A stretch of 64,000 bases of DNA, taken from positions 62,001 to 126,000 of the forward strand of contig JAFQOV010000025.1 in assembly GCA_017402995.1 (NCBI GenBank), in the 5' to 3' direction. The first letter of the stretch is position 1. Each line of letters opens with the position of its first letter. Positions 9,689 to 18,838 of this stretch are shown here, piece after piece. Both the position numbers and the translations under genes were made by a program. The stretch is from Candidatus Gastranaerophilales bacterium. Its GTDB lineage: Bacteria > Cyanobacteriota > Vampirovibrionia > Gastranaerophilales > Gastranaerophilaceae. The notes under the pieces are model-generated. The model did no database searches, was not told the DNA's origin, and was given only the letters and a program-made list of their open reading frames with translations.

Positions 9689-9970
9689 CTAAATAGTGTG
9701 CATTTTATCAAAGATATCTTTCTTTTGAACCCAAATTTCCATTCCGAGTTCTTCGCCAAGAGTTTGCAAGTTATCTTTGAATTCTTTAAAAGAAACTTCC
9801 ATTTTTTCGATATTGCAAAGCATAATCATGACAAAATTATCTTGCATGATTGTTTGTTTAATATCTTCGATATTTACTTTGTGATTAGAAAGCGCATTTG
9901 AAACGTTTGCGACAATACCCGTTTTATCTTTACCAGCTACGGTAATAATAATTTGATTATTTTCTTCCAT
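9689..9970 (-). CDS. ACT domain protein (UPF0237-type)
   Basis: A 93-aa protein that is essentially one ACT domain. It begins [18 protein letters not shown] (the ligand-loop pattern G-x-D-x-x-G), with the second half of the fold at about residues 50-88. Stand-alone ACT proteins of this type sense small molecules, usually amino acids, and are linked genetically to PFL proteins. Its ATG overlaps the stop of the upstream 65-aa gene by one base and it lies 8 bp before the PFL gene, so it is probably a regulatory partner of that protein. Confidence 0.85.
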   Translation of the reverse strand: MEENNQIIITVAGKDKTGIVANVSNALSNHKVNIEDIKQTIMQDNFVMIMLCNIEKMEVSFKEFKDNLQTLGEELGMEIWVQKKDIFDKMHTI

Positions 9971-10167
9971 TATTTCACATCTTCCTTAATTACGATTAAA
10001 TTATTCATAATTTTCATTGCGACTGTTGGGAAAACAACATTTTTAAGACCATCAGCAACTGATACAACACTTCCAGCCTTAAGAGTCACTTCTTCGCCTT
10101 TATACATAAATGTGTAATCTGTTGCCCTATCTGAACGGATTGTGATTTTGTTTTCTTCTTTAGACAT
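9970..10167 (-). CDS. Small unknown protein, 65 aa
   Basis: I do not recognise this protein. It is 65 aa, predicted all-beta (alternating V/T/I stretches such as ITIRSDRATDYTFMYKGEEV), with no cysteines, signal peptide or membrane segment. It sits in a tight run: deoC ends 1 bp upstream and the ACT gene overlaps its stop by one base. That coupling makes a real gene likely. A small binding or assembly role with the ACT and PFL proteins is possible but is inference. Confidence 0.65.
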   Translation of the reverse strand: MSKEENKITIRSDRATDYTFMYKGEEVTLKAGSVVSVADGLKNVVFPTVAMKIMNNLIVIKEDVK

Positions 10168-10168
10168 T

Positions 10169-10831
10169 TTATTTATTTTCTCCCATTATAATTTCAACAC
10201 CTGATGACGTTCCAAGGCGCATAGCCCCAGCTTCAACCAGAGCTTTAGCTTTAGCATAATCTTTTATTCCGCCGCTTGCTTTAACAAAAAGCCCATGTGG
10301 CGAAACAATATCATACATTAATTTAACATCTTCAACTTTAGCACCAACCCCACCTTTTACAAAACCGGTTGAAGTTTTAACGCAATTTGCGCCTGCGTCA
10401 ACTGCGCATTTGCAAGCGATTTCAATTTCTTCTTTTGTTAATAAATCAGTTTCTAAAATAACTTTTAAAACATATTCGCCACAAAGCTCTTTTGTTCTTT
10501 TGATGTCATATGTGACTTTTTCATAGTTTTTGTTTTTTAACTCAGCTAAATTAATAACTGTGTCGATTTCTTGCGCGCCATCAATCAAGGCTCTGCCTGT
10601 TTGCAAAAGAATTGTGTCAATTGTATTATTTGCCAAAGGAAAATTCACAACCGTAACAAGCTTTGTATTTGAATTTTCAAGTAATGGCTTTGCCTCTTTA
10701 ACATGATTTGGATTAATGCAGACCCCAAGGAAATTATATTCAAGAGCTTCTTGAATAACTTTTTCAACATCTTTAAACGTAGCGTCTGGCTTTAAAATTG
10801 TGTGCTCAATATATTCATTAATTGGTTTCAT
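10169..10831 (-). CDS. deoC: Deoxyribose-phosphate aldolase
   Basis: A 220-aa class I aldolase that splits 2-deoxyribose 5-phosphate into glyceraldehyde 3-phosphate and acetaldehyde in deoxynucleoside breakdown. Seen motifs are IEHTILKPDAT near the N-terminus, CINPNHV, EIDTVINLAELK, LKVILETDLL (Schiff-base lysine region), CVKTSTGFVKGG (catalytic KTSTG) and VKASGGIKDY. The 10-bp gap to the upstream dehydrogenase gene contains a TATAAT-like sequence on this strand that ends 9 nt before the ATG, so an internal promoter is possible. Confidence 0.95.
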   Translation of the reverse strand: MKPINEYIEHTILKPDATFKDVEKVIQEALEYNFLGVCINPNHVKEAKPLLENSNTKLVTVVNFPLANNTIDTILLQTGRALIDGAQEIDTVINLAELKNKNYEKVTYDIKRTKELCGEYVLKVILETDLLTKEEIEIACKCAVDAGANCVKTSTGFVKGGVGAKVEDVKLMYDIVSPHGLFVKASGGIKDYAKAKALVEAGAMRLGTSSGVEIIMGENK

Positions 10832-10841
10832 AATACGTTTA

Positions 10842-11846
10842 TTATAGCAAAATCAGGTTTTGAGTGCTAGTATTTTTGTTTTTTACTTGTTCAATATTTT
10901 CTAATGTTATTTTGATTATTTTTGATATTGCTTCTTTTGTATTATAGGCGTTATGAGGCGTTATAATCACATTTTTTAACTGCATTAATTTTTGAATAAA
11001 GAAATATTTTTTTAAACAAAAGTCACTGTTTTTAGCTCCATTTTTGCAAAATTCATAATTAGTACAAAGAATTTCTTCGCATTCGACAACATCAAGCCCA
11101 GCTCCGCGAATTTTTTTGTTTATCAAAGCTTCATATAAAGCTTTTGTATCTACAATTTCACCACGCGCAACGTTGATTAAAAGAGCATTTTGTTTCATTT
11201 TTAAAAACGCTTTTTCATCAATTAACCCCCTTGTTTGTTCTGTCAAAGGGCAAGTTAAAACAACATAATCTGCTCTTTCAAATAACTCATCTAATTCAAC
11301 AAAATCATAGGCACCTTTTGGTTTAATATCATAAACTAAAACATTCATATCAAACCCATGAGCGATATTAATGACTTTTCTACCAATTGCACCTGCGCCA
11401 ATAACGCCGATTGTTTTTGAATTTAGCTCGTAACCCATTAATATTTCACTATCAATCACCCCATCTTGAATAGCAATTTTTGAAGCCAAAATTTTGCGCT
11501 CTAAATTTAAAATCAGCGCAAAAACATATTCTGCAACGGTTGAATTGCCGTAGTTTTTAGCGTTATATACCTTAATATCATTTTCCTTGCAATAATTTAA
11601 ATCAACATTTGAATAGCCAACACATCTTAAAAAAATATATTTTAAATTTTTAAACTTAGATAAAACGCCTTTATTTAAACTTGAACCAACAAAACAAGAA
11701 ATTGCTTCAACATCTTTAAATTTTTCATCTATATAGGTTGAATTTAATAGAGAATTTTTAAAAAAATAACCTTCAATATTTTTGGGAAGATATTTTATTA
11801 AAAGCTCATTTTCATATTCTTTAACGTCATAAAAAAGTATTTTCAT
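10842..11846 (-). CDS. D-2-hydroxyacid dehydrogenase (D-lactate dehydrogenase-like)
   Basis: A 334-aa NAD-dependent D-isomer-specific 2-hydroxyacid dehydrogenase. It has the Rossmann motif GVIGAGAIGRKV near residue 150, the substrate-binding Arg in NVARGEIVD, the acidic residue in LDVVECEE, and the catalytic His in ITPHNAYNTKEA. The overall shape is like fermentative D-lactate dehydrogenases, but 2-hydroxyisocaproate or other 2-ketoacid specificity cannot be excluded. It is transcribed with deoC 10 bp downstream. The upstream gene, a dicarboxylate symporter, is 63 bp away. Confidence 0.85.
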   Translation of the reverse strand: MKILFYDVKEYENELLIKYLPKNIEGYFFKNSLLNSTYIDEKFKDVEAISCFVGSSLNKGVLSKFKNLKYIFLRCVGYSNVDLNYCKENDIKVYNAKNYGNSTVAEYVFALILNLERKILASKIAIQDGVIDSEILMGYELNSKTIGVIGAGAIGRKVINIAHGFDMNVLVYDIKPKGAYDFVELDELFERADYVVLTCPLTEQTRGLIDEKAFLKMKQNALLINVARGEIVDTKALYEALINKKIRGAGLDVVECEEILCTNYEFCKNGAKNSDFCLKKYFFIQKLMQLKNVIITPHNAYNTKEAISKIIKITLENIEQVKNKNTSTQNLILL

Positions 11847-11909
11847 AATAAGAAAATAACTTTAATATACTTTTTTTAAATTCTTTAAAAGTTTAATCAA
11901 ATGGGACAA

Positions 11910-13154
11910 TTATAATGTCTTTAAAAAAGTATTCATTTTATCATGATCAAATTCGTTTTCCCAACGAGCCACAACTGCTGTTGCAACGCAATTTCCAATT
12001 AGGTTAACTGTTGTTCTGCCCATATCTAGTAATTGATCAATACCTAATAAAATTGCGACACCAATAACTGGCAAACCAAAACTTGTTAAAGTGCCTGTTA
12101 AAACAACGAGTGAAACCCTTGGAACGCCCGCAATACCTTTTGAAGTCAACATAAGCGTCAACATAATCATTAGCTGTTGCTCAAGCGTTAGGTGAATTCC
12201 CGCAATCTGTGCGCAAAACAAAGATGCTAATGTTAAATACATTGTTGTGCCATCAAGGTTAAACGTATATCCCATTGGCATTACGAAACTGACAATACTT
12301 TTTGGAACACCAAATTTTTCCATTAAATTCATTGCTTTAGGCAACGCTGCTTCAGATGAAGCGGTTGTGAAAGCCAAAAGCGCTGGGTCTTTGATTGTTT
12401 TTAAAATGCCAAAAAATGGAATTTTAACAATTTTACAAACAACAACCAAAACCAAAATTACAAAAATTATCAATGAGAAATATGTGATTGAGATAAGTTT
12501 TGCATAGCTTGCCAAAATCCCAATGCCGTTTTGTCCAATTGTTGCAGAAATTGCCCCGAAAACCCCAATTGGCGCAAATTTCATGACAAATTCTGTGAAT
12601 TTAAACATAATATCGCAAGTGCTTTGCAAAAAGTCTAAAACAGGACGAGCTTTTTGACCAACGGCACATATTGCAAGCGCGAAAAAGATTGCAAACACAA
12701 CAATTTGCAACAAATCTCCATTACACATTGCCTCAACAACGCTTGTTGGAACAGCATTTACAAACATTTGAACAACATTTCCGCTTTGAAAAGTTGTTTG
12801 CATGTTATCAACTGCCTGCATTGAAATTGAATTTATATCAATATTAAATCCTAAACCAGGCTTTAAAATGTTTCCCATAAAAAGCCCTAAAATCAGCGCA
12901 ATTGTAGTTGCAATTTCAAAATAAATAATTGTTTTTAAACCAATTTTACCAAGGTTTTTGACATCACCATGTCCTGCAATCCCAACAGTTAGAGTTGCAA
13001 AAATTAATGGAGCAATAATCATTTTAACCATTCTTAAAAACAAATCGCCCAATGGTTGCATTTTTGCAGCATATTGGGGACATAACCAGCCAAAAATAAT
13101 GCCCAAAAATAGCGCCAAAAATATATAAAGCGTAAGATTTTTAGAATTTTTCAA
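11910..13154 (-). CDS. Dicarboxylate/amino acid:cation symporter (DAACS family)
   Basis: A 414-aa membrane transporter of the GltP/DctA family with about eight membrane helices and two re-entrant hairpins. Signatures are TTASSEAALP (serine-rich HP1 tip), GYTFNLDGTTMY (the NMDGT motif with L for M), SKGIAGVPR (HP2) and DMGRTTVNLIGN (substrate-binding TM8). It should import glutamate, aspartate or C4-dicarboxylates with H+ or Na+; the exact substrate is not readable. The start is a TTG at 13154 preceded by GGAG 7 nt upstream. Confidence 0.92.
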   Translation of the reverse strand: MKNSKNLTLYIFLALFLGIIFGWLCPQYAAKMQPLGDLFLRMVKMIIAPLIFATLTVGIAGHGDVKNLGKIGLKTIIYFEIATTIALILGLFMGNILKPGLGFNIDINSISMQAVDNMQTTFQSGNVVQMFVNAVPTSVVEAMCNGDLLQIVVFAIFFALAICAVGQKARPVLDFLQSTCDIMFKFTEFVMKFAPIGVFGAISATIGQNGIGILASYAKLISITYFSLIIFVILVLVVVCKIVKIPFFGILKTIKDPALLAFTTASSEAALPKAMNLMEKFGVPKSIVSFVMPMGYTFNLDGTTMYLTLASLFCAQIAGIHLTLEQQLMIMLTLMLTSKGIAGVPRVSLVVLTGTLTSFGLPVIGVAILLGIDQLLDMGRTTVNLIGNCVATAVVARWENEFDHDKMNTFLKTL

Positions 13155-13200
13155 TTAAATACTCCAAAGCTTGAAAATATTATAATATAAACATGGGAAA

Positions 13201-15438
13201 TTATAAATCTATCAAGACGTCTTGAGGATAAACCTCGTTAATTAATTCATTGGAAGCGTCTAAAATAAAGAAATTAAAGTGTCTGTTGATGATTTGTAAG
13301 TCTTCAACAGATATTTTTATTTCAATAACATCATTTTTATAATTTGCTTTTGATTTTCTTGCTGCAAGCTGGCTCCAAAGCCCATATGGAGCAGATTTAT
13401 TCATAAAAATTCGAGAAAGTCTTGTTTTGTTAATTACAAATCTGACTTCATTTGAAAATTGATTTTTTGCAATAGGATAAATATTTTCATTTTTGCTGAC
13501 AAAACGAATTGGTGAAAAATATTCAGATTTTTCATCTGCAAAATAAATCGCAATTTGATTTTCGATATTACCATCTTGCAGTTTTCTAGAGTTTTTGTTT
13601 AATTCAAACCTGAAATAGATGTTATTATCATCTCGACCAAAGCGAATATTTTTAATTAAGCGCGAAATATTTGCCGTTGGACCATCTGGAATAAAGATAT
13701 AACCAGCATTTTCCCATTCATCATCTGTATCTTCCATATTACATTTTAAACTTGGGGTAATTTTGCTAAACGGATTTCTTAAAGGTCTTGTTGTAGAACC
13801 AGCCAAAGGAATTGTTAAATATTGAGGAACATCTAAGCCCAAAATTCGATAGACATTCATCAAATGACTTCTAAACAAATAGTCAAATACTCCGTCGCTT
13901 TTTGATTCATTTGGCTCACCATACCACCAATACCAATCGCTTCCTTGCGCAATCAAAAGCTCATATTGAGCAAAATCTATTTTTTCTTTTGCAATTAGGA
14001 TTTCTTTTTTGTCTTTTAATTTTTTAATATCGTTTTTATATTTTTCAAAATCTTCTCGAACACTCGCCAAATAAAGCCAAGCAATGTTTTTGGTTGGTTC
14101 GCCAATCCATAGGTCAAAATTTCTGTTTATCCAAGAGCCACCTTTAAGGGTTTCTAGGGCTTGTGGTTTATTTTTTTCAATATAATCGCTAACTAAAACG
14201 GTTTCTAGAGTATCATCAGATGAAATTAGGAAATATAGCGCACTTAAAAACTCTTCGCCATCATTTTGATACATTTCCCAACAATTTTCACCATCTAGCG
14301 CGATTGTTAAAACATGATTTTCCAATGGAGAAGTTTGAAGCTTTGCTTGAACAATTTTAATTTTTTCATAAAGGTCATTTGCAGCGATTTTAGGGTCATA
14401 ATTACCATAACTAAAGTTAATTAAATGTGCAAAAAATGCGTCTGCAAACATAAGATTTAACGGATTTTTGCCTTTTGTAATATAGTTTTGGTTAAGATTA
14501 AACGGATTTTCAAGGTTTCCCTCGAAGTCTCTGATAAATTCCGTTTTTGTAGATTTAGATAATAAACCTTCATCTAAAACTGTCCATTTGATGCCATATT
14601 CTGATAACAATTGTGCTGTTTTTGGACAAATACATTGTTCTGAAAGCCACATACCTTTTGGATTACAACCAAAAATGTCGTGATATTTATCTATTGCTTT
14701 TTTAATTTGCGCTTTGGCGTCTTCTAATGCTGTGAAGTTTTCAGGCAGATTTTCATGGTTTTTAATTTCTTTACCTTTAAAATCCAATAATAGTGGCAAA
14801 ATTGGGTGGTAATATGGACTTGTAGAGATTTCAATCCTGCCTTCATTTTGATATTTTTTATATTCTCTAAATATTCTTCTAATGATATCAATTTGAATAT
14901 CGCAAATTTCGTTTCTATCTTCTAAGCTGTATCCAATTTCTTTATCAAACAAACGCGAAAGCTGAGGATAATCTTTTTTGAAAATTTCATCTATCCAACA
15001 AAGCGTGTAATTCGCCATAATGTCAGAATATTCTTGTGGAGTGAACATATCGAGATTTAGCTCTTTTGCGTTTGCTCGTCGGTTATAGAGCTCTGTAAAA
15101 TATGGTCGTTTCAAAACCATATTTTTATAATTCAAATCAAAATAATTATTTAAAACAAAAATCTTATCTTCTGCGCTAAATTTTTCGGTATCTTTCAACA
15201 AGAGTTTTTGGTGCAAATCCATTTGCCCTTTAAGATATCTTTGCATTGATTTCAATAAAATTGGTGAAAAATTGAAGTTTAATTTTAAATTATCAAATTC
15301 TTCAATCCTTAAAAGCATATCAAGATAGTCTTTTGACGCATGAAGCCTAACCCAAGGCAATAAAAAATCATCATCATACGAACGTTGATAATTTGGTTGA
15401 TGAAAATGCCATATAAACGCTATATTCAACTTTTTCAT
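13201..15438 (-). CDS. Glycoside hydrolase family 57 (alpha-amylase/amylopullulanase-like)
   Basis: A 745-aa GH57 enzyme. The family's conserved regions are visible in order: FIWHFHQPNYQ at the N-terminus, GRIEI, GMWLSEQCI with the expected nucleophile Glu, and IALDGENCWEMY with the expected acid/base Asp. The catalytic module covers about residues 1-450. The C-terminal 300 residues, including WYWWYGEPNE and a beta-rich domain, resemble the extra region of the larger GH57 proteins of Cyanobacteria. There is no signal peptide, so it probably acts on internal glycogen. It lies 18 bp downstream of recF and may share its transcript. Confidence 0.88.
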   Translation of the reverse strand: MKKLNIAFIWHFHQPNYQRSYDDDFLLPWVRLHASKDYLDMLLRIEEFDNLKLNFNFSPILLKSMQRYLKGQMDLHQKLLLKDTEKFSAEDKIFVLNNYFDLNYKNMVLKRPYFTELYNRRANAKELNLDMFTPQEYSDIMANYTLCWIDEIFKKDYPQLSRLFDKEIGYSLEDRNEICDIQIDIIRRIFREYKKYQNEGRIEISTSPYYHPILPLLLDFKGKEIKNHENLPENFTALEDAKAQIKKAIDKYHDIFGCNPKGMWLSEQCICPKTAQLLSEYGIKWTVLDEGLLSKSTKTEFIRDFEGNLENPFNLNQNYITKGKNPLNLMFADAFFAHLINFSYGNYDPKIAANDLYEKIKIVQAKLQTSPLENHVLTIALDGENCWEMYQNDGEEFLSALYFLISSDDTLETVLVSDYIEKNKPQALETLKGGSWINRNFDLWIGEPTKNIAWLYLASVREDFEKYKNDIKKLKDKKEILIAKEKIDFAQYELLIAQGSDWYWWYGEPNESKSDGVFDYLFRSHLMNVYRILGLDVPQYLTIPLAGSTTRPLRNPFSKITPSLKCNMEDTDDEWENAGYIFIPDGPTANISRLIKNIRFGRDDNNIYFRFELNKNSRKLQDGNIENQIAIYFADEKSEYFSPIRFVSKNENIYPIAKNQFSNEVRFVINKTRLSRIFMNKSAPYGLWSQLAARKSKANYKNDVIEIKISVEDLQIINRHFNFFILDASNELINEVYPQDVLIDL

Positions 15439-15456
15439 GCTTAACTTAAATTATAC

Positions 15457-16557
15457 CTAATTTTTTTCTACTATTCTACCCTGATTGATTTTTATTATAT
15501 CAACATTTTTTAAAAATTCATAGTCAAAAACTAAAGTATCCACACTTGTGATGACCATTTGAGTATTATCATCAATCGCACTTAGAAGGTAATTTTGACG
15601 TATATTGTCTAATTCCGCCAAAACATCATCTAAAAGCAAGAGTGGAGTTTCATTAATTTTTTCTTTAATAATTTGCAATTCTGCAAGCTTCAGCGCCAAA
15701 ACAATCGTTCTTTGTTGACCTTGAGATGCAAATTTTTTAGAATCTATGTCATTTATAAAAAAGTCAATGTCGTCTCTGTGCGCGCCTATAAGGCATTGTT
15801 GTTTTCTTTTTTCTTCTTCTTTAATTTCACTTAATTTTTGATAAATCTTTTCGCTTAAATCTTGAATAGTTGAATATTCATCTACAATTGTTTGATATTT
15901 TAATGTCAAATTTTCGTTTTGCGCCATATGTGCGTGTTTTTTATTTGCGATTTTTTCAAGTTCTTTTAAATATTTCATTCTTAAATAAATCACATTTGCG
16001 CTCGCAATTGAAATTTGTTGGTTAAATACATCAAGCATAGTGTTATCAATTGTCGAATTTTGCAAAAAGTTTGCTTTTTGAAGACGAATTTTGTTGAATT
16101 TATTTAATTTTTCGCGATACAAAGGATAAACTTGAAAAATCGCCATATCAAGCCATTTGCGCCTGTTTTGCGGTTCGCCCCTTAAAAGCAAAAGATCATT
16201 AGACGAAAAATTAACACTTGATAAAACCCTTAAAAAATCGCTAGATTTCGCCTTTTTCAAGCCATTTACTTTCAAAACTTTGTTTTTTGGTGGGTTAATT
16301 ATTGTTTCAAGTTCAATCTCTGTGTCTGTTTTTTCAATTTCCGCTTTGATTGAGGTGAAATCTTTTTCAAACATAATCAACTCAGAATCTTTTTTAATTC
16401 TATTTGAATCAAGCGCGCAAAGGTAATAAATCGCTTCAAGGATATTTGTTTTTCCTTGGGCATTTTTTCCAATTATTAAAGTTTTATTTTTTGAAAAATT
16501 ATACTCAAAATCTTCGTAATTTCGATAATTTTTCAAAATTAATTTCTTTAATTTCAT
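15457..16557 (-). CDS. recF: DNA replication and repair protein RecF
   Basis: A 366-aa SMC-like ATPase that loads RecA onto gapped DNA with RecO and RecR. Visible are LKNYRNYEDFEYNFS, Walker A GKNAQGKTNILEAI, the signature-like ASQGQQRTIVLALKLAE, Walker B PLLLLDDVLAELD and a D-loop region (QNYLLSAI). The ATG at 16557 is the only start that fits the family N-terminus. It diverges from the PfkB gene across a 50-bp AT-rich region holding near-palindromic TATAAT-like boxes for both strands. Here recF is not next to dnaA/dnaN. Confidence 0.95.
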   Translation of the reverse strand: MKLKKLILKNYRNYEDFEYNFSKNKTLIIGKNAQGKTNILEAIYYLCALDSNRIKKDSELIMFEKDFTSIKAEIEKTDTEIELETIINPPKNKVLKVNGLKKAKSSDFLRVLSSVNFSSNDLLLLRGEPQNRRKWLDMAIFQVYPLYREKLNKFNKIRLQKANFLQNSTIDNTMLDVFNQQISIASANVIYLRMKYLKELEKIANKKHAHMAQNENLTLKYQTIVDEYSTIQDLSEKIYQKLSEIKEEEKRKQQCLIGAHRDDIDFFINDIDSKKFASQGQQRTIVLALKLAELQIIKEKINETPLLLLDDVLAELDNIRQNYLLSAIDDNTQMVITSVDTLVFDYEFLKNVDIIKINQGRIVEKN

Positions 16558-16607
16558 ATGATTATAGTATAATAAAATTGATTAGTTAGCAAAATAAGGC
16601 AATAAAT

Positions 16608-17657
16608 ATGTACGATTTTATAACCATAGGTTCAGCAACCCAAGATGTTTTTATTCAATCTGATGTTGCAAGCATTGTAACAGTTAGTCAAATGGCGAAA
16701 AAAAGCGAATTTATGTCATTCCCATATGGCGCAAAGACAGAAATTGCCGACTTTTCAAAGAATTTGGGGGGTGGTGCTGTTAATACGGCAACAAATTTTG
16801 CAAATCTTGGTTTAAAAACTTCAACAATAATTAAATTAGGCAATGATGAATTAAACTCAATTATCAAATTAAAACTTGCGCAATCAGGAATTGATATTAT
16901 GAATATTATCGATTCTAAAAAAGATTTAACAGGTTTTTCAATAATTCTTGTATCATTCCAAGGGGACAGAACCGTTTTGGCGCACAGAGGCGCAAACGCT
17001 CACGTTTCAGAAAAAGAAGTTAACTTTAACGCAATTAAAAATTCGCGCTGGGTCTATGTTTCACCATTGTCTGGCGACAGCAACAAAATTCTAGATAAAA
17101 TCGCAAAATTTTGCGAAGAAAATAAAATCAACCTTGCAATTAATGCCGGCACTACCGCATTAAAAAAAGGTGCAAAATATTTTTCAAAAATTTTAAAAAC
17201 TGCACAAATTGTTGTGATGAACAAAGAAGAGGCGACTCTTGTCACAAAAATTCAAGTCAGACCAGACACAAAAGAAGAAAAATATTCAAAAGAAAAAATT
17301 CACCCAGATATCGTCTCAATGCTTAAGGAATTAAAAGGGGATTCAGAAGCCATTGTTGTAATCACAGATGGTAAAAACGGTGTTTATTGTTATGATGGCA
17401 AAAAAATCTATATTTGCCCAATCTTCCCTTCTCCTGTTGTTTCAACCTTAGGCGCGGGAGATGCTTTTTCATCTACTTTCTGTGCAACATATGACAAATT
17501 TAATGGCAACATTGAAAAAGCTTTAATGTATGCTTCAATCAATTCTGCTTCAATTTGCGGACATTTTGGCGCACAAGATGGCTTTTTAACTTTTGATGAA
17601 ATCGAAGCAAAATTAAAAGAAACTCCAGAATTTAAGGCAAAAACAATATGCGTCTAG
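16608..17657 (+). CDS. PfkB family carbohydrate/nucleoside kinase
   Basis: A 349-aa ribokinase-fold kinase. It has the N-terminal glycine signature NLGGGAVNTATNFANLG and the C-terminal PfkB signature with the catalytic Asp in STLGAGDAFSSTFCA. The substrate is not obvious: the sequence is closest in pattern to generic ribokinase or adenosine kinase-like members rather than fructose-1-phosphate kinase. AAGG precedes the ATG by about 9 nt, and a TATAAT box is at 16568-16573. The 3' end overlaps the S4-domain gene by 10 bp, so the two are coupled. Confidence 0.88.
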   Translation: MYDFITIGSATQDVFIQSDVASIVTVSQMAKKSEFMSFPYGAKTEIADFSKNLGGGAVNTATNFANLGLKTSTIIKLGNDELNSIIKLKLAQSGIDIMNIIDSKKDLTGFSIILVSFQGDRTVLAHRGANAHVSEKEVNFNAIKNSRWVYVSPLSGDSNKILDKIAKFCEENKINLAINAGTTALKKGAKYFSKILKTAQIVVMNKEEATLVTKIQVRPDTKEEKYSKEKIHPDIVSMLKELKGDSEAIVVITDGKNGVYCYDGKKIYICPIFPSPVVSTLGAGDAFSSTFCATYDKFNGNIEKALMYASINSASICGHFGAQDGFLTFDEIEAKLKETPEFKAKTICV

Positions 17658-17893
17658 ATAAATTTTTAAAAGTTTCAAGATTAATCAAAAGAAGAACTGT
17701 TGCAAATGAAGTATGTGATTCTGCAAGAGTTTTTGTGAACAACAATCCTGCAAAACCCGCAAAACAATTGAAAGTTGGGGATATTATTTCAATTGAATAT
17801 AAGAACTTAATTAAAACATACAAAGTTTTAATTATTCCAGAAAAAAACGTGCCAATCTCTGAAGCAAATACTCTTTATGAAGAAATTAATTAA
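17648..17893 (+). CDS. rqcP: S4-domain RNA-binding protein, RqcP/YabO-like
   Basis: An 81-aa single S4 domain beginning MRLDKFLKVSRLIKRRTVAN, the hallmark start of RqcP (formerly YabO) and Hsp15-like proteins. In Bacillus RqcP binds the 50S subunit with tRNA and RqcH and helps add C-terminal alanine tails during rescue of stalled ribosomes. It overlaps the PfkB kinase gene by 10 bp. A role in ribosome quality control is by family; no rqcH gene is in the window. It ends 2 bp from the convergent glycine-rich gene. Confidence 0.85.
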   Translation: MRLDKFLKVSRLIKRRTVANEVCDSARVFVNNNPAKPAKQLKVGDIISIEYKNLIKTYKVLIIPEKNVPISEANTLYEEIN

Positions 17894-17895
17894 AA

Positions 17896-18711
17896 TTATA
17901 GGTCATCAACAAGCTTAGAGTCTGATTCCATATCAGATTTAAGGGTTTGTCTAACGATATCTGCTTGTGTGTCTAACATTTTGCAGATTGTTTCAATGTT
18001 TCTGACTTTGTCCTCTAAAATCGCATCTGCGTTATTTGTGATGTTACCTGTGATATTTTGATAAGCAGATAAAGCAGCAGAACCAGTACCCTGCATTAAG
18101 TTACCAGCAACAATTGCGCCAAGCCCAAAGCTTCCAGCATATGGTGCGATAGATTGCAAAATGCCGCCCCAACCAGAAACCAAACCTGCGATTGGTAATA
18201 AAATATTTTGTCCAAAACCAACACCAGCTGTGCTTCCAGCGGCATATGAAGCGCTATTTAAGGCTGCAATACCCGCAGCAGATACTGCATATCCTGTTGC
18301 CATGCCAGCTGCACCACCAGTTGGAGCGCCTTGTGACCCAAAACCAAGGGTAATACCTGCAGCGCCAGAAGGGAAACCAGAAAAACTAGACAACCCAGAA
18401 ACACCAAAAGAATTGGTGCCTGAATCCCAATATGAATTTGTTGAATAATTTGGTGACCAATAAGAAGTCCCTGGAATATTCATCATTGAAGTACCACCAA
18501 GAGTCGTCATGAAGCTTGATGGAGAAAAAAGGTTTGCCAATTGCCACAAGAAACCACCAGCAGAACCAAACCCAGAACCTGTTGCGGTTGAACCAGAAAC
18601 CGCCAAATCTCTTAAGCGGTCATATGTTTCATAAAGCTCTGCTTTTGCTGCTGAGCTTGCTGAACCATATTTATTTGCAATTGTGAGCGCGTGGTCGTTT
18701 TTATATGACAT
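17896..18711 (-). CDS. Gly/Ala/Ser-rich protein of unknown function
   Basis: I do not recognise this 271-aa protein. Residues about 38-220 are dominated by Gly, Ala and Ser with aromatic residues, including W/Y-rich patches (SYWSPNYSTNSYW) and glycine-zipper-like stretches that could insert in a membrane (GAAGMATGYAVSAAGIAALN, IAGLVSGWGGI). The N-terminal 35 residues and the C-terminal 45 (ILEDKVRNIETICKMLDTQA) are predicted helical, the latter possibly a coiled coil. There is no signal peptide. GAGGTAAC precedes the ATG. A small-residue core between two helical ends suggests a structural or membrane-associated role, but no function can be assigned. Confidence 0.65.
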   Translation of the reverse strand: MSYKNDHALTIANKYGSASSAAKAELYETYDRLRDLAVSGSTATGSGFGSAGGFLWQLANLFSPSSFMTTLGGTSMMNIPGTSYWSPNYSTNSYWDSGTNSFGVSGLSSFSGFPSGAAGITLGFGSQGAPTGGAAGMATGYAVSAAGIAALNSASYAAGSTAGVGFGQNILLPIAGLVSGWGGILQSIAPYAGSFGLGAIVAGNLMQGTGSAALSAYQNITGNITNNADAILEDKVRNIETICKMLDTQADIVRQTLKSDMESDSKLVDDL

Positions 18712-18782
18712 AGTTACCTCAATATATAGTTTAGTTGATTAAAGGGATAATTTCTATAATATAATTTGCGTATTTTTGCGCT

Positions 18783-18815
18783 AAAAAAGGCAAAATAGAA
18801 CTTTATTTTGCCTTT
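18783..18815 (-). terminator. Rho-independent terminator of the secreted-protein gene
   Basis: On the minus strand the arms AAAGGCAAAATA and TATTTTGCCTTT form a 12-bp stem with a 6-nt loop and lead into TTTTT. It sits 24 bp after the stop of the gene at 18839-19300. Confidence 0.88.
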
Positions 18816-18838
18816 AATGATTATTTTTTAATAGTCAA

